DNA from: Agarophyton chilense
Lineage: Eukaryota; Rhodophyta; Florideophyceae; Gracilariales; Gracilariaceae
Assembly: GCA_030374765.1 (NCBI GenBank)
Contig: JARGXX010000113.1
Location: forward strand, 558,001 to 622,000
Direction: 5' to 3'
DNA: 64,000 bases
The notes beneath the pieces were generated by a model. The model did no database searches and had not been told where the DNA came from. It saw only the letters and a list, made by a program, of their open reading frames with translations. Below, one piece after another: positions 53,956 to 63,253 of the stretch; within the stretch, counting starts at the first letter, position 1; each line of letters begins with the position of its first letter. The position numbers and the translations under genes were made by a program.

Positions 53956-56124
53956 TCACCACTCGCACTGTTCACTGTTCACGGTTGACAAAGACTTTTT
54001 TTCCAATCTTTCGTGGCTCCGAAGTACAGCACTGTAACGCTCACCATCAGTCCCTAACTGACCCCAGTTGCCCACTATGTCTAAGCTCCGTAGTATTTCC
54101 AATGCTTCTGGCCGGCCAATGGATTTACACGAGTCGGAAAATTCATGCAGCGCTTCAACAGAAATCAATCCGACAAGCCAAAATGCCAGGAGACTATTAA
54201 TCCTCACCCTTTCAGACTTTGGGGAAAACACAAAGCACTTATTAACGACTGTGTGAACAAGAAACGCTTCAACTTCTCGTTCTTTTCTCTTTACAGTATC
54301 CACTGTTTCCGCGGATTTACCACCTGGCAAGCGGAAGATATCAATGGAGCTAATCACAGTTGCCATATCTCCTATGATTTGTTTCCAATCGTGATTAGAC
54401 TTTTGTCCTTCAGAAATTGTCCGCACAACCCCCACTGCACATGTCCATGACATTCTTTCTAAAATACTCTCGACACAAAGTAGAAAAGCGTGCACATTAG
54501 CAGAAGTGCGATCTGTACAACTGTTTCCTTCTAAAAGGCGTCGCAAAAGCTTGAGTAACAAAACCGCTGTTCTGAAAGCACTTTCCGGGGCTTCGTTGAA
54601 CAGAGAAAAACATTTATCAGCGGTTGCCATAAACCCAACTATACTTCGGAAAGAAGTGGGGAACCGCTTTGAAAGAGGAAGTAGGTTATTGCAATAAAGG
54701 TCCATATAACCTCTCGGTGATGTTTCGGATCGAATGACGCGAAAGGCAATTGGGAATACAGCCCGGTAAAACGGACGTAGTCTCCACGAGAGCAAGGTGA
54801 AGGGTTCTGATCGGCGAGAAATTTCCCTTCTGACCTCATCCATGAAATCCCAATGTACGGTTACATCATAGGCCACTAAATTTGCGATGGGTATGCATAC
54901 AAAACTCGTTTCTTTGGCAGATAAAAACTTGTCTTTCGAGAGAAGAGCTAATTCGACCACTTGACGGTACCAGACTCTTAATTTTTCCACATGACGCAAG
55001 AGTATCATTTGAGAGAGTGGAGAAAGCTTCAAGAAGGTATGCTCCCCCGCTTGCATGACATAGTGCCCTACCTTGGTGATCAACTCCAGAGGTTCCTTCA
55101 CTGCGGAGTGTTTCACGACTGAGATGTATGACTTCGCAGAATTGAGCAACAACTGATCCAATAGCGATGTACACGATGGATTGACCAGAACCAAGTTTAG
55201 CTGTGCCTCAGACAGCTGTGAACATGCGAAATATCTGCTCGGGGATCTTTTGGTAGATGTCCTGTTTTGCAGACACAAAGCAGACTTCTGTATGAGGCGT
55301 TTAGCAAGAACAGGATCTAGTTTATCTCTTGGAAGAACAAACAACTCGGACACGTCAGCGTGCTGAAGTTGGCTTTTATGGTCATCGGACTGGGATCTAG
55401 AAAGATCATCTGAAACACCTCGAACACAATTAGACAGAAGTTGTAAAGCCCATTGCCCCGCCTTCTTAGCAGCCTCGATCTCCATTTCTGTGTGATCCAC
55501 ATATGCGTCATCTACAAATGCAGACCGAACGCGTCTCCCCTTGGCGCTGAAATCTGGTAAATCTTCAGTCTGAATCTTAGCGATATGAAGGAGAGCCTCA
55601 ACAAGAGATTTTGTGGCAATGGTTGGTTCTATGTCTTCTCCTACTCCTTTCTGGGTGGCAATGAACAATACTTTCGGAAGGCTTGACACCGCTGCCAGTA
55701 CTTTGACCGCAGATGCTTTCCGCAAGATTAAAACAATATCATGCATCAAATCGAGGCTTGGCCGCATTATTACACGGTTCTTCAGAATGAGTTGTACTAA
55801 GTCTTCGCATTGAGTTTGGACTGACCGCAGTGCATCGCACACTTCAATCATTCTTTCTCTTACATCGGATTCATTCTCTACACCTGAGAAGTTTCCTTCG
55901 AGCGGGTGACTGGTGCGCTTTTTCTTCAAACGGCTACCGTCATAGATAAGCGCTTCGTTTGTTTTCCGTTGATTCACAGCTGGTTCGGTAGCTTTGGGAT
56001 CTAGATGAACTTTGCGCTTTTTCCCTTTGGTGGCTCTTTCCCTTTTCTCGCCGCTGTGAGATGAACTGGCATGGGCTAGCGTCCTTGAGGAAATCACATT
56101 GTCTTTTTTTTTTTTGGACGGCAT
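53956..56124 (-). CDS. Uncharacterised Lys-rich protein, 722 residues
   Basis: The start is chosen at ATG 56124; the frame is open for 34 more codons upstream but has no ATG there. The second to seventh residues, PSKKKK, come from a 12-nt A run. Residues 1-75 are Lys/Ser-rich with KGKKRKVHLDPK, a likely nuclear or nucleolar localisation signal. The rest (about 90-720) is predicted mainly helical from its Leu/Val/Lys/Glu pattern, in the style of ARM/HEAT-type proteins, without a recognisable motif. Its place upstream and divergent from TRAP-alpha (683 bp apart) suggests a shared promoter region. A nucleolar ribosome-biogenesis role (Urb/Npa type) or a DNA-repair scaffold would fit the look, but I cannot support either. 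Confidence 0.8.
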   Translation of the reverse strand: MPSKKKKDNVISSRTLAHASSSHSGEKRERATKGKKRKVHLDPKATEPAVNQRKTNEALIYDGSRLKKKRTSHPLEGNFSGVENESDVRERMIEVCDALRSVQTQCEDLVQLILKNRVIMRPSLDLMHDIVLILRKASAVKVLAAVSSLPKVLFIATQKGVGEDIEPTIATKSLVEALLHIAKIQTEDLPDFSAKGRRVRSAFVDDAYVDHTEMEIEAAKKAGQWALQLLSNCVRGVSDDLSRSQSDDHKSQLQHADVSELFVLPRDKLDPVLAKRLIQKSALCLQNRTSTKRSPSRYFACSQLSEAQLNLVLVNPSCTSLLDQLLLNSAKSYISVVKHSAVKEPLELITKVGHYVMQAGEHTFLKLSPLSQMILLRHVEKLRVWYRQVVELALLSKDKFLSAKETSFVCIPIANLVAYDVTVHWDFMDEVRREISRRSEPFTLLSWRLRPFYRAVFPIAFRVIRSETSPRGYMDLYCNNLLPLSKRFPTSFRSIVGFMATADKCFSLFNEAPESAFRTAVLLLKLLRRLLEGNSCTDRTSANVHAFLLCVESILERMSWTCAVGVVRTISEGQKSNHDWKQIIGDMATVISSIDIFRLPGGKSAETVDTVKRKEREVEAFLVHTVVNKCFVFSPKSERVRINSLLAFWLVGLISVEALHEFSDSCKSIGRPEALEILRSLDIVGNWGQLGTDGERYSAVLRSHERLEKKSLSTVNSEQCEW

Positions 56125-56806
56125 GGTCGATTGTTTGTGTTGTGCTTCAGCAGAACTTCTCGGTTCGAAATTTCCCACCAGATGAAATAAAATCCGAGCT
56201 GAAAAAGGAGGCTTGAGCCTTGCCAAATTCTCACCTAGCTAGTCTAGCTAGCTAGAGATCCTAATCGTAACGCAAGCAATCAAGGAATGTGCTCTTCTCT
56301 ATGGGCGACGCTTTCTAGCTTGCCATTTGTATGTTTAAGGTGTAGCTGTACTGCTCTGCACCCATAACACTTGCCTGTGTCTTCGGCAATGTTTTCGGGG
56401 CTTTTTGCCGAATGGGATGTTGAGGAATACTGGAGCCAACCAGGAAACGTCTCAATCACTTGTCGAGTTCGTATGCGACGTGTGAGACGTGTGAGACGTG
56501 GCACCGCACTCGCGACGAGTGACCCACCCATCGCCCTACGATACCACCGAAGGGTAACCCTTTAGTTGTTTTCACAAGTGTAAGAGTACAGTACATGCTT
56601 TTCACTGGCTGGATCATCTACGCTCCGGTGGATCGTAATCCAGCTTTATTTTGATTTGGCCTGCAAAGATTTCCACGGTGAAGATTTCCACGGTGAAGGC
56701 AGTTCAAACTGGCTCGTTAGGCTTACGAGTTGGAAGCGGAATCGGAAGCCAATCCTTTGACTGAATTCTTCTTGCAGTATCTACACTTACTCGATATCGA
56801 TCAAGA
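56125..56806. promoter_or_regulatory. Divergent intergenic region with short tandem repeats
   Basis: It separates two divergent genes. It contains a 15-bp tandem duplication AAGATTTCCACGGTG (56666-56695) and a GTGAGACGT repeat near 56480-56500. An 83-codon minus frame (56531-56280) with CYGCRAVQL is possible but unsupported. No TATA box was identified. Confidence 0.5.
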
Positions 56807-57794
56807 ATGCAAGTCCGTCATTCCTTATTCCTGTTCCTGGTTTTACTAGCGGTCCTAATATTCACTGTCGCGGCGGGTACGTGCATTTCATTTTTGTACA
56901 TTTGACTCTCGTTCACTGACATGAGTGAGCGCTACGTTTATTCGAGTAGAGGACACATCACTAGGAGACACATCAGTGGATGATACCGATCACACTGCAT
57001 ACACAGAAGATGATCGGATCGCCAGAGAGATCGAGGAAGAAGCAGCAGCCGCTGTAGAAGAGGCAGCCGAAGAAGAAGACGACGATGATGCAGATGCGCT
57101 CGACGAAGATGCAGATTCCGCGCGATACGACCCAGAACGCCGCCATCCTTTATCCGATCTTCCGCCTCCCGCGCTGGATGTAGGCATAGGCCATGCGTTC
57201 CTTACCAACTTCTCAGAAACAGAGAGCAAAGAAAGCGACATTGTGGTTACGCTTGGTGAAACTGTCAAAACTGTTATTGCCTTTGCCAACCACGGCCGAA
57301 GTCCATATCACGTATGGGGCACTATGGGTTCTCTCAACATGAAACACAATTTCAGAATTCATGTGCAGAATTTCACGTATAGCATGGTCAACAAAACAGT
57401 AGCACCGGACGGAGAGCTCAGTTTCTCATATTCATTTACTCCGCACGAAAGGTTGGATATACGCCCTTTCCAACTAGCTCTGACAGTGTTCTATGAGGCT
57501 CAGGGGTCTACTGGCAAAGCGATCCGAGGTCATTCGACCACTTTCTTCAACACTACAGTAGCGACAGAGCCTGGTCCGCAAAGCATGAGCAATGGACTTT
57601 TCATGCTAATTGTTGTGTTCGTTTGCGGTGTGTCTGTTGGTGCTTTCTTCTTGTTAAAAAGGATGGAAGACTCAAAAAGCGCAAAGCCTGAGATGGGTAC
57701 CGAAGACAATTCTAAGAATGAGTGGCTTGAAGAGCATCAAGCTATGATGACCGGCGGAGGCCGTGCCAGAAGTAGACCTAACGCCAAGAGATAA
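56807..57794 (+). CDS. Translocon-associated protein subunit alpha (TRAP-alpha / SSR1)
   Basis: Two exons, 56807-56876 and 56926-57794, joined across a 49-nt intron, give 312 residues. Exon 1 encodes a signal peptide (MQVRHSLFLFLVLLAVLIFT). An acidic, Asp/Glu/Ala-rich luminal stretch follows (about 50-90), as in animal TRAP-alpha, where it binds calcium. The luminal beta domain has FANHGRSPYHVWGTMGSL, FTYSMVNKT (two N-glycosylation sequons nearby), FTPHERLDIRPFQLAL and FYEAQGSTGKAIRGHSTTFF. One membrane helix lies at about 247-268 (FMLIVVFVCGVSVGAFFLL), then a basic cytosolic tail with Lys and Arg. The TRAP complex sits beside Sec61 in the ER membrane and helps some signal sequences insert. 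The start needs the intron; without it the signal peptide is lost. Confidence 0.93.
56877..56925 (+). other. 49-nt spliceosomal intron in TRAP-alpha
   Basis: Donor GTACGT, branch-like ACTGAC at 56915-56920 and acceptor AG at 56924-56925. Removal joins phase 1 (G|TG, Val) and places a signal peptide in frame with the luminal domain. Confidence 0.85.
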
Positions 57795-58643
57795 AGCATA
57801 CCATAGCGAGCCTCTTATCAAGAGTTTGAGTTAATCGCGGCTTGGACTATGTGTTTGCGAAAGGGGTCAAACATTATTCAGCCTTCTTCTAATTTCTTAA
57901 GTAAGAGAACTGCATAAAAGTCCGCTTTAAAATCTAGGAACACATCAGAGTGATTTATACACTTTCTAAATCCGCAAGGGCAGAGAGTGATAACCTTGGT
58001 TCTCGCGTTTGGCTACTTTGGTACAAGCGACTTTCACTTGATGCGGTGGACAAGCCTGAACGGGGATCGATGACCTCGCGCGTTCTCTGTTACGCGGTAG
58101 AACGTGGAGTTCAGATGCAAAGACGCTGCGATTCCTCAAGCGTCCCGAATATGGCGGCACTATGTCACATGGTACGAAAAACGCTATGTGTATGGTATTG
58201 TTCAATGTCCGGCTCTTATGATCATTGCCGAGCTTTTTGGGTCCATAGAAACAACAGTGCGTAATTCTGGTCCACATGGAGTACAACAACAATATCGTCG
58301 TGGCTTCGTATCTTTTGGAAATGTCTCGCCAACGAAGTACAACTGTAGATGCTATCCAGGGTTTTCTCATTGAAAGCACATACTGGCGAACAGTGAAGGA
58401 TAAAACAGTTGTAGAGCACACATATCTCGGATATCTCGAGGGTGTTTTACTTATTTGTTTCGGACTCATTTATTATGATTGCTAGGCAACTACCCGGATG
58501 ATACCACTACCTCTTGACATAGCAGATATTGAGGACCAAGAATGACTTGTTCCGTTCATTCATTTCCTCGGAGGTCTTCGTGATTTGCGTTCCAATAATC
58601 ATAGATCACAGGAGTTAACATTGGAGCAAGCAAGTTACCTATC
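57795..58643. other. Intergenic, one weak small ORF
   Basis: It lies between two convergent genes. A plus-strand frame at 58276-58485 (69 codons, ATG, tail GVLLICFGLIYYDC) and overlapping frames on both strands lack recognisable domains. Nothing else is seen. Confidence 0.4.
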
Positions 58644-59774
58644 TTAACGCTTGTACGGCACCAGTAGATCAGTTTCAACGGAAATCTTCTTACAAGACCG
58701 TACTCCGGTCATCATCACCCTCGTGAGCATACGGCGCATCAGACACATGGCTTCACCATCTTGCGCGCATTCGTACTGCGGCTCACAAGGCCGAGCACTA
58801 CATGGACCCTCTTCGTCTCCCGGAGTGACCATATCGAAGCAAGTGCCTCCTCGTAAAGAAGAAATTCTGCATTTGCAAAACCTCGTATCTGACTGACCCC
58901 CAACTCCGGCATTCAAGCTGTCTTGATTTTTCTCTTCAGAGCTCTTCGCTTGCCCCGGAGTTGCTCCATCATGATGCTCACCGCCTGAATTTTTAAGGTT
59001 CTTTTTCTCCTCTTTGTTCTTTTTCTCTCCGCCAGTGTCACCCTTGTTCTTCTTGTTGTTAATTTTCTTCTCTTGAGAATCATTTCCGCACATCTGCCCA
59101 CCCATTACATGGCGAATGTAAACTGTCTGTGCAGGTGTTTTGATTTCCTCATCATCGTTGTGAGTGGTATGTAAACTCCATATGAATTTCGCCCTCTTAT
59201 CGAAGCTGAGATTCTTGATGTGCACGATATCAGCATCTTTCCAAGAACAGAAGGCAGCCAAGGGCCTTATTATTCCATTACTATCACGCAGAGGTCTGTT
59301 CCAGTAGTCCTGTTCCTCCGGTTCCCAACTATAGTAGCTATCACTTCGCACTTTGAAAACATTTCGACCTGATCGAATCTTGCGCCCTTTCCAACGAATT
59401 GTCACCATCACGCCTGCATAAACCCCAGTCTTCTCAGCCTTTATGGAAACGACGTCTCCTCGAGCGAGGTCGACAGACATTTTCCAAGGATGAGGTGAGA
59501 ACAGTTTGCTGTATATGATTCCATTGATGTAGAGGGTGGCTACCCCAAACGCAGAGAACTCAATTGTAGCTGGCCAAACTTTTTTTGCTTTCACGAGTTT
59601 CGCTCGGTCCGGAGAATTGCTGTCGATCACATTCGACGGTTTAAAGACACGGCGATTTGTCTGAATGAGCTTGTACCCATCTCCATGTTTCACCAGAACA
59701 CCAGCACAAGCTCTTGTGGGAGCCGAACACAGAGATACAAGAGAGATAAAAGTGAAAAACGCAAACACCTTCAT
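58644..59774 (-). CDS. Secreted Lys-rich protein with Cys-rich C-terminus, unknown
   Basis: 376 residues from ATG 59774, chosen because it starts a clear signal peptide (MKVFAFFTFISLVSLCS, then APTRACAG); the 63 codons before it have no such feature. The mature part begins with a region of about 210 residues rich in beta-strand patterns (VWPATIEFSAFGVATLYING, VDLARGDVVSIKAEKTGVYA, YSWEPEEQDYWNRP) that could be a carbohydrate- or matrix-binding fold. A Lys/Asn/Glu/Gly-rich linker (about 240-305) follows. A C-terminal module then has eight Cys in about 70 residues (CKCR, GTC, GPC, RPC, YEC, AMC, RSC). A cell-wall or extracellular-matrix protein is the simplest reading. No family recognised. Confidence 0.8.
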   Translation of the reverse strand: MKVFAFFTFISLVSLCSAPTRACAGVLVKHGDGYKLIQTNRRVFKPSNVIDSNSPDRAKLVKAKKVWPATIEFSAFGVATLYINGIIYSKLFSPHPWKMSVDLARGDVVSIKAEKTGVYAGVMVTIRWKGRKIRSGRNVFKVRSDSYYSWEPEEQDYWNRPLRDSNGIIRPLAAFCSWKDADIVHIKNLSFDKRAKFIWSLHTTHNDDEEIKTPAQTVYIRHVMGGQMCGNDSQEKKINNKKNKGDTGGEKKNKEEKKNLKNSGGEHHDGATPGQAKSSEEKNQDSLNAGVGGQSDTRFCKCRISSLRGGTCFDMVTPGDEEGPCSARPCEPQYECAQDGEAMCLMRRMLTRVMMTGVRSCKKISVETDLLVPYKR

Positions 59775-60006
59775 AATGCCAGAAGCAATGGGGTTAAGAG
59801 GATAAAGCAGGTAGAACGACGTTCCACTGGGTCCGAGAGTCTGTCGATGAAGTGCAATTATGTCCAGTATTGGACGATGGACATTCAACACATTCATCTC
59901 AGCTGAGAATTTCCACCTTTTTATAGTGTACCGGAGAAAATCCGGAGAGAGCTCTTCAAGCACTCAATATTTCGTTCATTACCTCGCGCCAATACAATTC
60001 TAACAC

Positions 60007-60738
60007 TCAAAAAGAATGTGGTTTCGATGTCTTGTACAGTTTCAAGCGACTTATGCTGCAGACAGCCTCCTTTCGTCGACACATCAAACGGTCATCGTAG
60101 AAGCCAATGTGTAGTGGATAAAAGATTCCACAAACTCTCCTATCGAAACGAGATGTTCCTCTCATTCTAATGAAATAAAGATAGGCTCGTAGCATACCTC
60201 CTTGGCAAGCACGTATCACCATGAATTTTGATGGCTTTACAGGATTCTTCTTGGAAAGGAAATGATTAAATGGACGTTGTGAAGAATGATTTTGATATGC
60301 GTGTCGTGTCTGGATTCCAAAGCTGGTGATTTCTCCTTAAACAATGTGTACTCACAAGAGCCCAGATGATTCAAAATACAGAGGTAAGTTTCCTTGGAAC
60401 TCGACAGCAACACTTCTGTCTTGGATATGTTGTGTTCTCACAAAACACGACACTTCAACCCGTTTCGAAATTATTACAGCAATTGTAAATGTAAGCATGC
60501 CGCAAAGTCGCATGGATTCTCCGTGTAAAACTGTTCTGTAGTAGAAGAGCCCTCGGGTTGCTAATGTGCGGAAGGAAAAGATTTCGACGCAACCATTCAA
60601 AACATCTTTCTCATCTGATATAGAAAAGAAAGTTGTACCGTTTCTCCAGTGGCCTGTTAACCTAAGCACTCCTGCATCGAAAGTTGTGAAATAATGAGGT
60701 CGTTCCTCTGAAAGACATTTCGGAGGCTCGACATACAA
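60007..60738 (-). CDS. Possible two-exon gene, unknown (weak)
   Basis: Two minus-strand frames, about 60738-60352 and 60174-60007, can be joined by a GTGAGT donor (about 60348) and a TTTCATTAG acceptor (about 60175). The first has 128 codons (TFDAGVLRLTGHWRNGTTFF, SFRTLATRGLFYYRTVLHGE) and the second 55. No ATG occurs at the 5' end, so an earlier exon would be needed. But the SRAP gene ends only 5 bp upstream on the same strand, which leaves no room. It may be untranslated sequence of that gene, or a remnant. Confidence 0.3.
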
Positions 60739-60743
60739 ATTTT

Positions 60744-61586
60744 CTAACTGGTTCTCTTGGGTATTCTGACTTTTTTCGATGAGGACAATGGATCAGTTTC
60801 ATGGGATTGGGGTTTTGGGCCCAGAATTTTTTTTTGTCGCTTTTGAATGGGAGACCTAACTTTGAGGTCGACATCCTTCTTAACCTTTCCTTTGAATCCA
60901 AAGAAGGCGTCTAATCCTTTCTGTTGTAAAACCCTTCCTCGGAACCTATCTGAAAGATCTGGCTTCATACGCCACCAACTAAAGCCATTAGTACCGTCAA
61001 GTGTTGTAACAGCATCTGAGGCCGACACGTGATGACTCAACCACGTTTCAACATGTTGCTCGTCTTCAAGGAACACAGGCTGCCTATTGTGTAGCCAGCC
61101 AAGTTCCGAAGCCGAGTTCTCGGTGAGAACAACAAAAGTATCAAAAGCATCTCCACCGTGTCGCTCTTTCCGGTAAAGCCCCGCCATGTACATCACCTTT
61201 TCATCTTCAAACTTAGCGCGAGGAAACCCGCGGACCAAGAAAGGAGTCTTCGAACTCTTCCCTGGACCAATATCCTTCTGCCATTCGAAGAAACCAGTTA
61301 TTGGAATCGCACATCGCCTGCTCATGTTCGCCCGAAAGGTAGGCAAATCCAGGACAGTTTCCTTCCGTGCGTTTATGAGCGGAGAACTACCCCGTGAAAA
61401 CCCCCATTTCATAGTGCAGAATGTAGGGACGGCTCCCTCATGAAGGAGAACTGGAGCTCGAGTAGTGGGGCGTACTTGTTGGCGTGGCTTATGTTGTTGT
61501 TCGGCCTCGGGGGCAGCCCATTTTGCGTTTCGGTGCGATGCGGAGAGGGCTGTCGCATCTGCTACAAGTTGATAGCGGCCGCACAT
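60744..61586 (-). CDS. SRAP-domain protein (HMCES/YedK family)
   Basis: 280 residues, ATG 61586, no intron. The Met is followed by CGRY; after Met removal Cys2 becomes the N-terminal nucleophile that forms a thiazolidine cross-link with abasic DNA. Other active-site elements are visible: INARKET (Asn72, Arg74), FFEW (Glu101) and LHNRQPVFL (His166). They match the Cys-Asn-Glu-His set of human HMCES. Known role: shields abasic sites in single-stranded DNA at replication forks. The C-terminal 60 residues are Lys/Pro-rich and probably disordered, with RSPIQKRQKK as a likely nuclear signal. It is divergent from the ArsS gene across 447 bp. Identification is firm; a PCNA-binding motif was not seen. 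Confidence 0.95.
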   Translation of the reverse strand: MCGRYQLVADATALSASHRNAKWAAPEAEQQHKPRQQVRPTTRAPVLLHEGAVPTFCTMKWGFSRGSSPLINARKETVLDLPTFRANMSRRCAIPITGFFEWQKDIGPGKSSKTPFLVRGFPRAKFEDEKVMYMAGLYRKERHGGDAFDTFVVLTENSASELGWLHNRQPVFLEDEQHVETWLSHHVSASDAVTTLDGTNGFSWWRMKPDLSDRFRGRVLQQKGLDAFFGFKGKVKKDVDLKVRSPIQKRQKKILGPKPQSHETDPLSSSKKVRIPKRTS

Positions 61587-62033
61587 TTCCGTAGATTGCT
61601 CGTCGCTACACGAGCTGAGAGTGCAGAAGAGTCCACACCGGACGGATCACGCACGTCAGCTGCACACAGACACAGACTGCGATGTGCAAAGACGTGTGCG
61701 CCACAATAATTGCTCTGCTGCACCTTTTACACACGTCAGTGGTTGGATCAAGCCCCAGTCTCCCATGCCATGTGTCTTGCGTCAGTTGGCCAACTTCACA
61801 CCCATGCAAACTTATTGGGCAGAATTGTTGATAGAATCTCCGAAAGGAAACGTGTAGCGTTACACACAAAAGGGCACACCCCTTTACCCGAAATTTGAGC
61901 TCTCTGCTGCAGAGCATGGGTAAGCCCTTGATATCATAGAGGATTGCCTTTTCTCACCAGCAATCCACCCCCTTCGCCACCTCGCCTAAGCACGGAACGC
62001 TCGTAGTTCTTCGGCGTATCATTCGAGCTTCAG
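61587..62033. promoter_or_regulatory. Bidirectional intergenic region between SRAP and ArsS genes
   Basis: 447 bp between two divergent ATGs. Open frames inside (for example 61917-61606 minus) have no coding signature. No TATA box or repeat was recognised. Confidence 0.5.
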
Positions 62034-63215
62034 ATGCTAGATTTTTTTTCACTTTCCTCATCAATGGGCCCTACAAGCCCGATAGCTTTCACACAGTCTA
62101 CAACCCTGTCAAAACTGTCTATTTCCCGCCGGAGGTCTTCAACCTTTTTGAAGTCATATCCTCGATGCACTGCAACCGATTCCTCCAAGAAGTATGCACG
62201 TCGTTCGCTTGAAAAACGAAATTTTCCGACTTTCTCCGAAGTAGTCCGCCTCAACACGCCAGAGAGCTATCCCTTGAGGCGGCAGACGCCGAAGACATTA
62301 CAAATCAACATAGGTCTTACTTGCAATCTTGCTTGCGCTCATTGCCACGTCGAATCCTCCCCATTTCGAGATGAGACAATGAGCTCTTTGACCGCAGATC
62401 GATTGATTCATCTCACGGAGAATACACCATCCATTCAAGTCGCCGACATTACCGGGGGAGCTCCCGAGATGCACTCCCAATTTCGTCCGCTCGTGCGAGC
62501 TTTCAGGAAGATGGGTATTTCGGTCATTGACAGATGTAACCTTACCGTTCTACTCCAAGCAGATCAATATGATCTCGTGCATTTCCTAGCTGAACACCAA
62601 GTGAGAGTAATCGCTTCACTTCCATGTTACACATCACAGAACGTCGAGAAGCAGAGAGGAAATGGCGTCTTCGATTCAAGTATCGAAGCTCTACGCCGTC
62701 TAAACGATGTTGGCTATGGACGAGATCCGCTTCTTAAACTTGATTTGGTTTACAATCCAGTGGGTGCTTTACTTCCGCCATCGCAAGGACAGCTGGAAAT
62801 AGACTACAAGCGCGAGTTGAAACGCGCCTTTGACATCGACTTCACAAGTTTAATGTGTATCACAAACATGCCTATCAAGAGATTTGCCGATGACCTTCTC
62901 GCACACGGACGTCTGGAACAGTATGTCAACCTTCTTATTAACAGTTTTAATAGTCAAAATGTGAACAATCTCATGTGTCTCGATATGGTTCACGTCTCTC
63001 ACGAAGGTTGTTTCTACGACTGTGATTTCAATTACGCATTGGGGATGCACTTACCAGTTCCAAACGAAAACACTTCTGTCCGTAAGACGAAGGGTCTTAG
63101 TGTATTCGATGTAGATAGTTTTGCCGATTTGCAAGCGAGAAAAATCCAAACTGGGACTCACTGTTTTGGATGTACGGCTGGAAGCGGTTCCAGTTGCGGT
63201 GGGAATCTTTCTTGA
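62034..63215 (+). CDS. Radical-SAM arsenosugar biosynthesis protein, ArsS-like
   Basis: 393 residues, ATG 62034, no intron. The [4Fe-4S]/SAM motif CNLACAHCH uses Cys97, Cys101 and Cys104, followed by DITGGAPEM (the GGxP-type SAM loop). A C-terminal HCFGCTAGSGSSCGGNL (Cys377, 380, 388) matches the extra Cys cluster of ArsS. In ArsS the enzyme transfers a 5'-deoxyadenosyl radical to a methylated arsenical, giving the oxo-arsenosugar precursor; red and brown algae are rich in arsenosugars. The first 60 residues are Ser/Arg/Lys-rich and absent from bacterial ArsS, so they are probably an organelle transit peptide. An ArsM methyltransferase partner is not in the window. Substrate is inferred from family. 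Confidence 0.9.
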   Translation: MLDFFSLSSSMGPTSPIAFTQSTTLSKLSISRRRSSTFLKSYPRCTATDSSKKYARRSLEKRNFPTFSEVVRLNTPESYPLRRQTPKTLQINIGLTCNLACAHCHVESSPFRDETMSSLTADRLIHLTENTPSIQVADITGGAPEMHSQFRPLVRAFRKMGISVIDRCNLTVLLQADQYDLVHFLAEHQVRVIASLPCYTSQNVEKQRGNGVFDSSIEALRRLNDVGYGRDPLLKLDLVYNPVGALLPPSQGQLEIDYKRELKRAFDIDFTSLMCITNMPIKRFADDLLAHGRLEQYVNLLINSFNSQNVNNLMCLDMVHVSHEGCFYDCDFNYALGMHLPVPNENTSVRKTKGLSVFDVDSFADLQARKIQTGTHCFGCTAGSGSSCGGNLS

Positions 63216-63253
63216 GAACGAGAGATATCTATCATAGTAATTTCAACCCATTT

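Noticed and set aside
56125-56226. Extension of the 722-residue protein to 56226
   Set aside because: It would need a non-ATG start; the first ATG at 56124 gives a normal Lys-rich nuclear-type N-terminus.
57966-58469. 167-codon minus-strand frame
   Set aside because: No recognisable motif, overlaps equally open plus frames, and lies between two convergent genes.
59775-59963. Longer start for the secreted protein at 59963
   Set aside because: The internal Met at 59774 begins a textbook signal peptide, which would be buried by the longer form.
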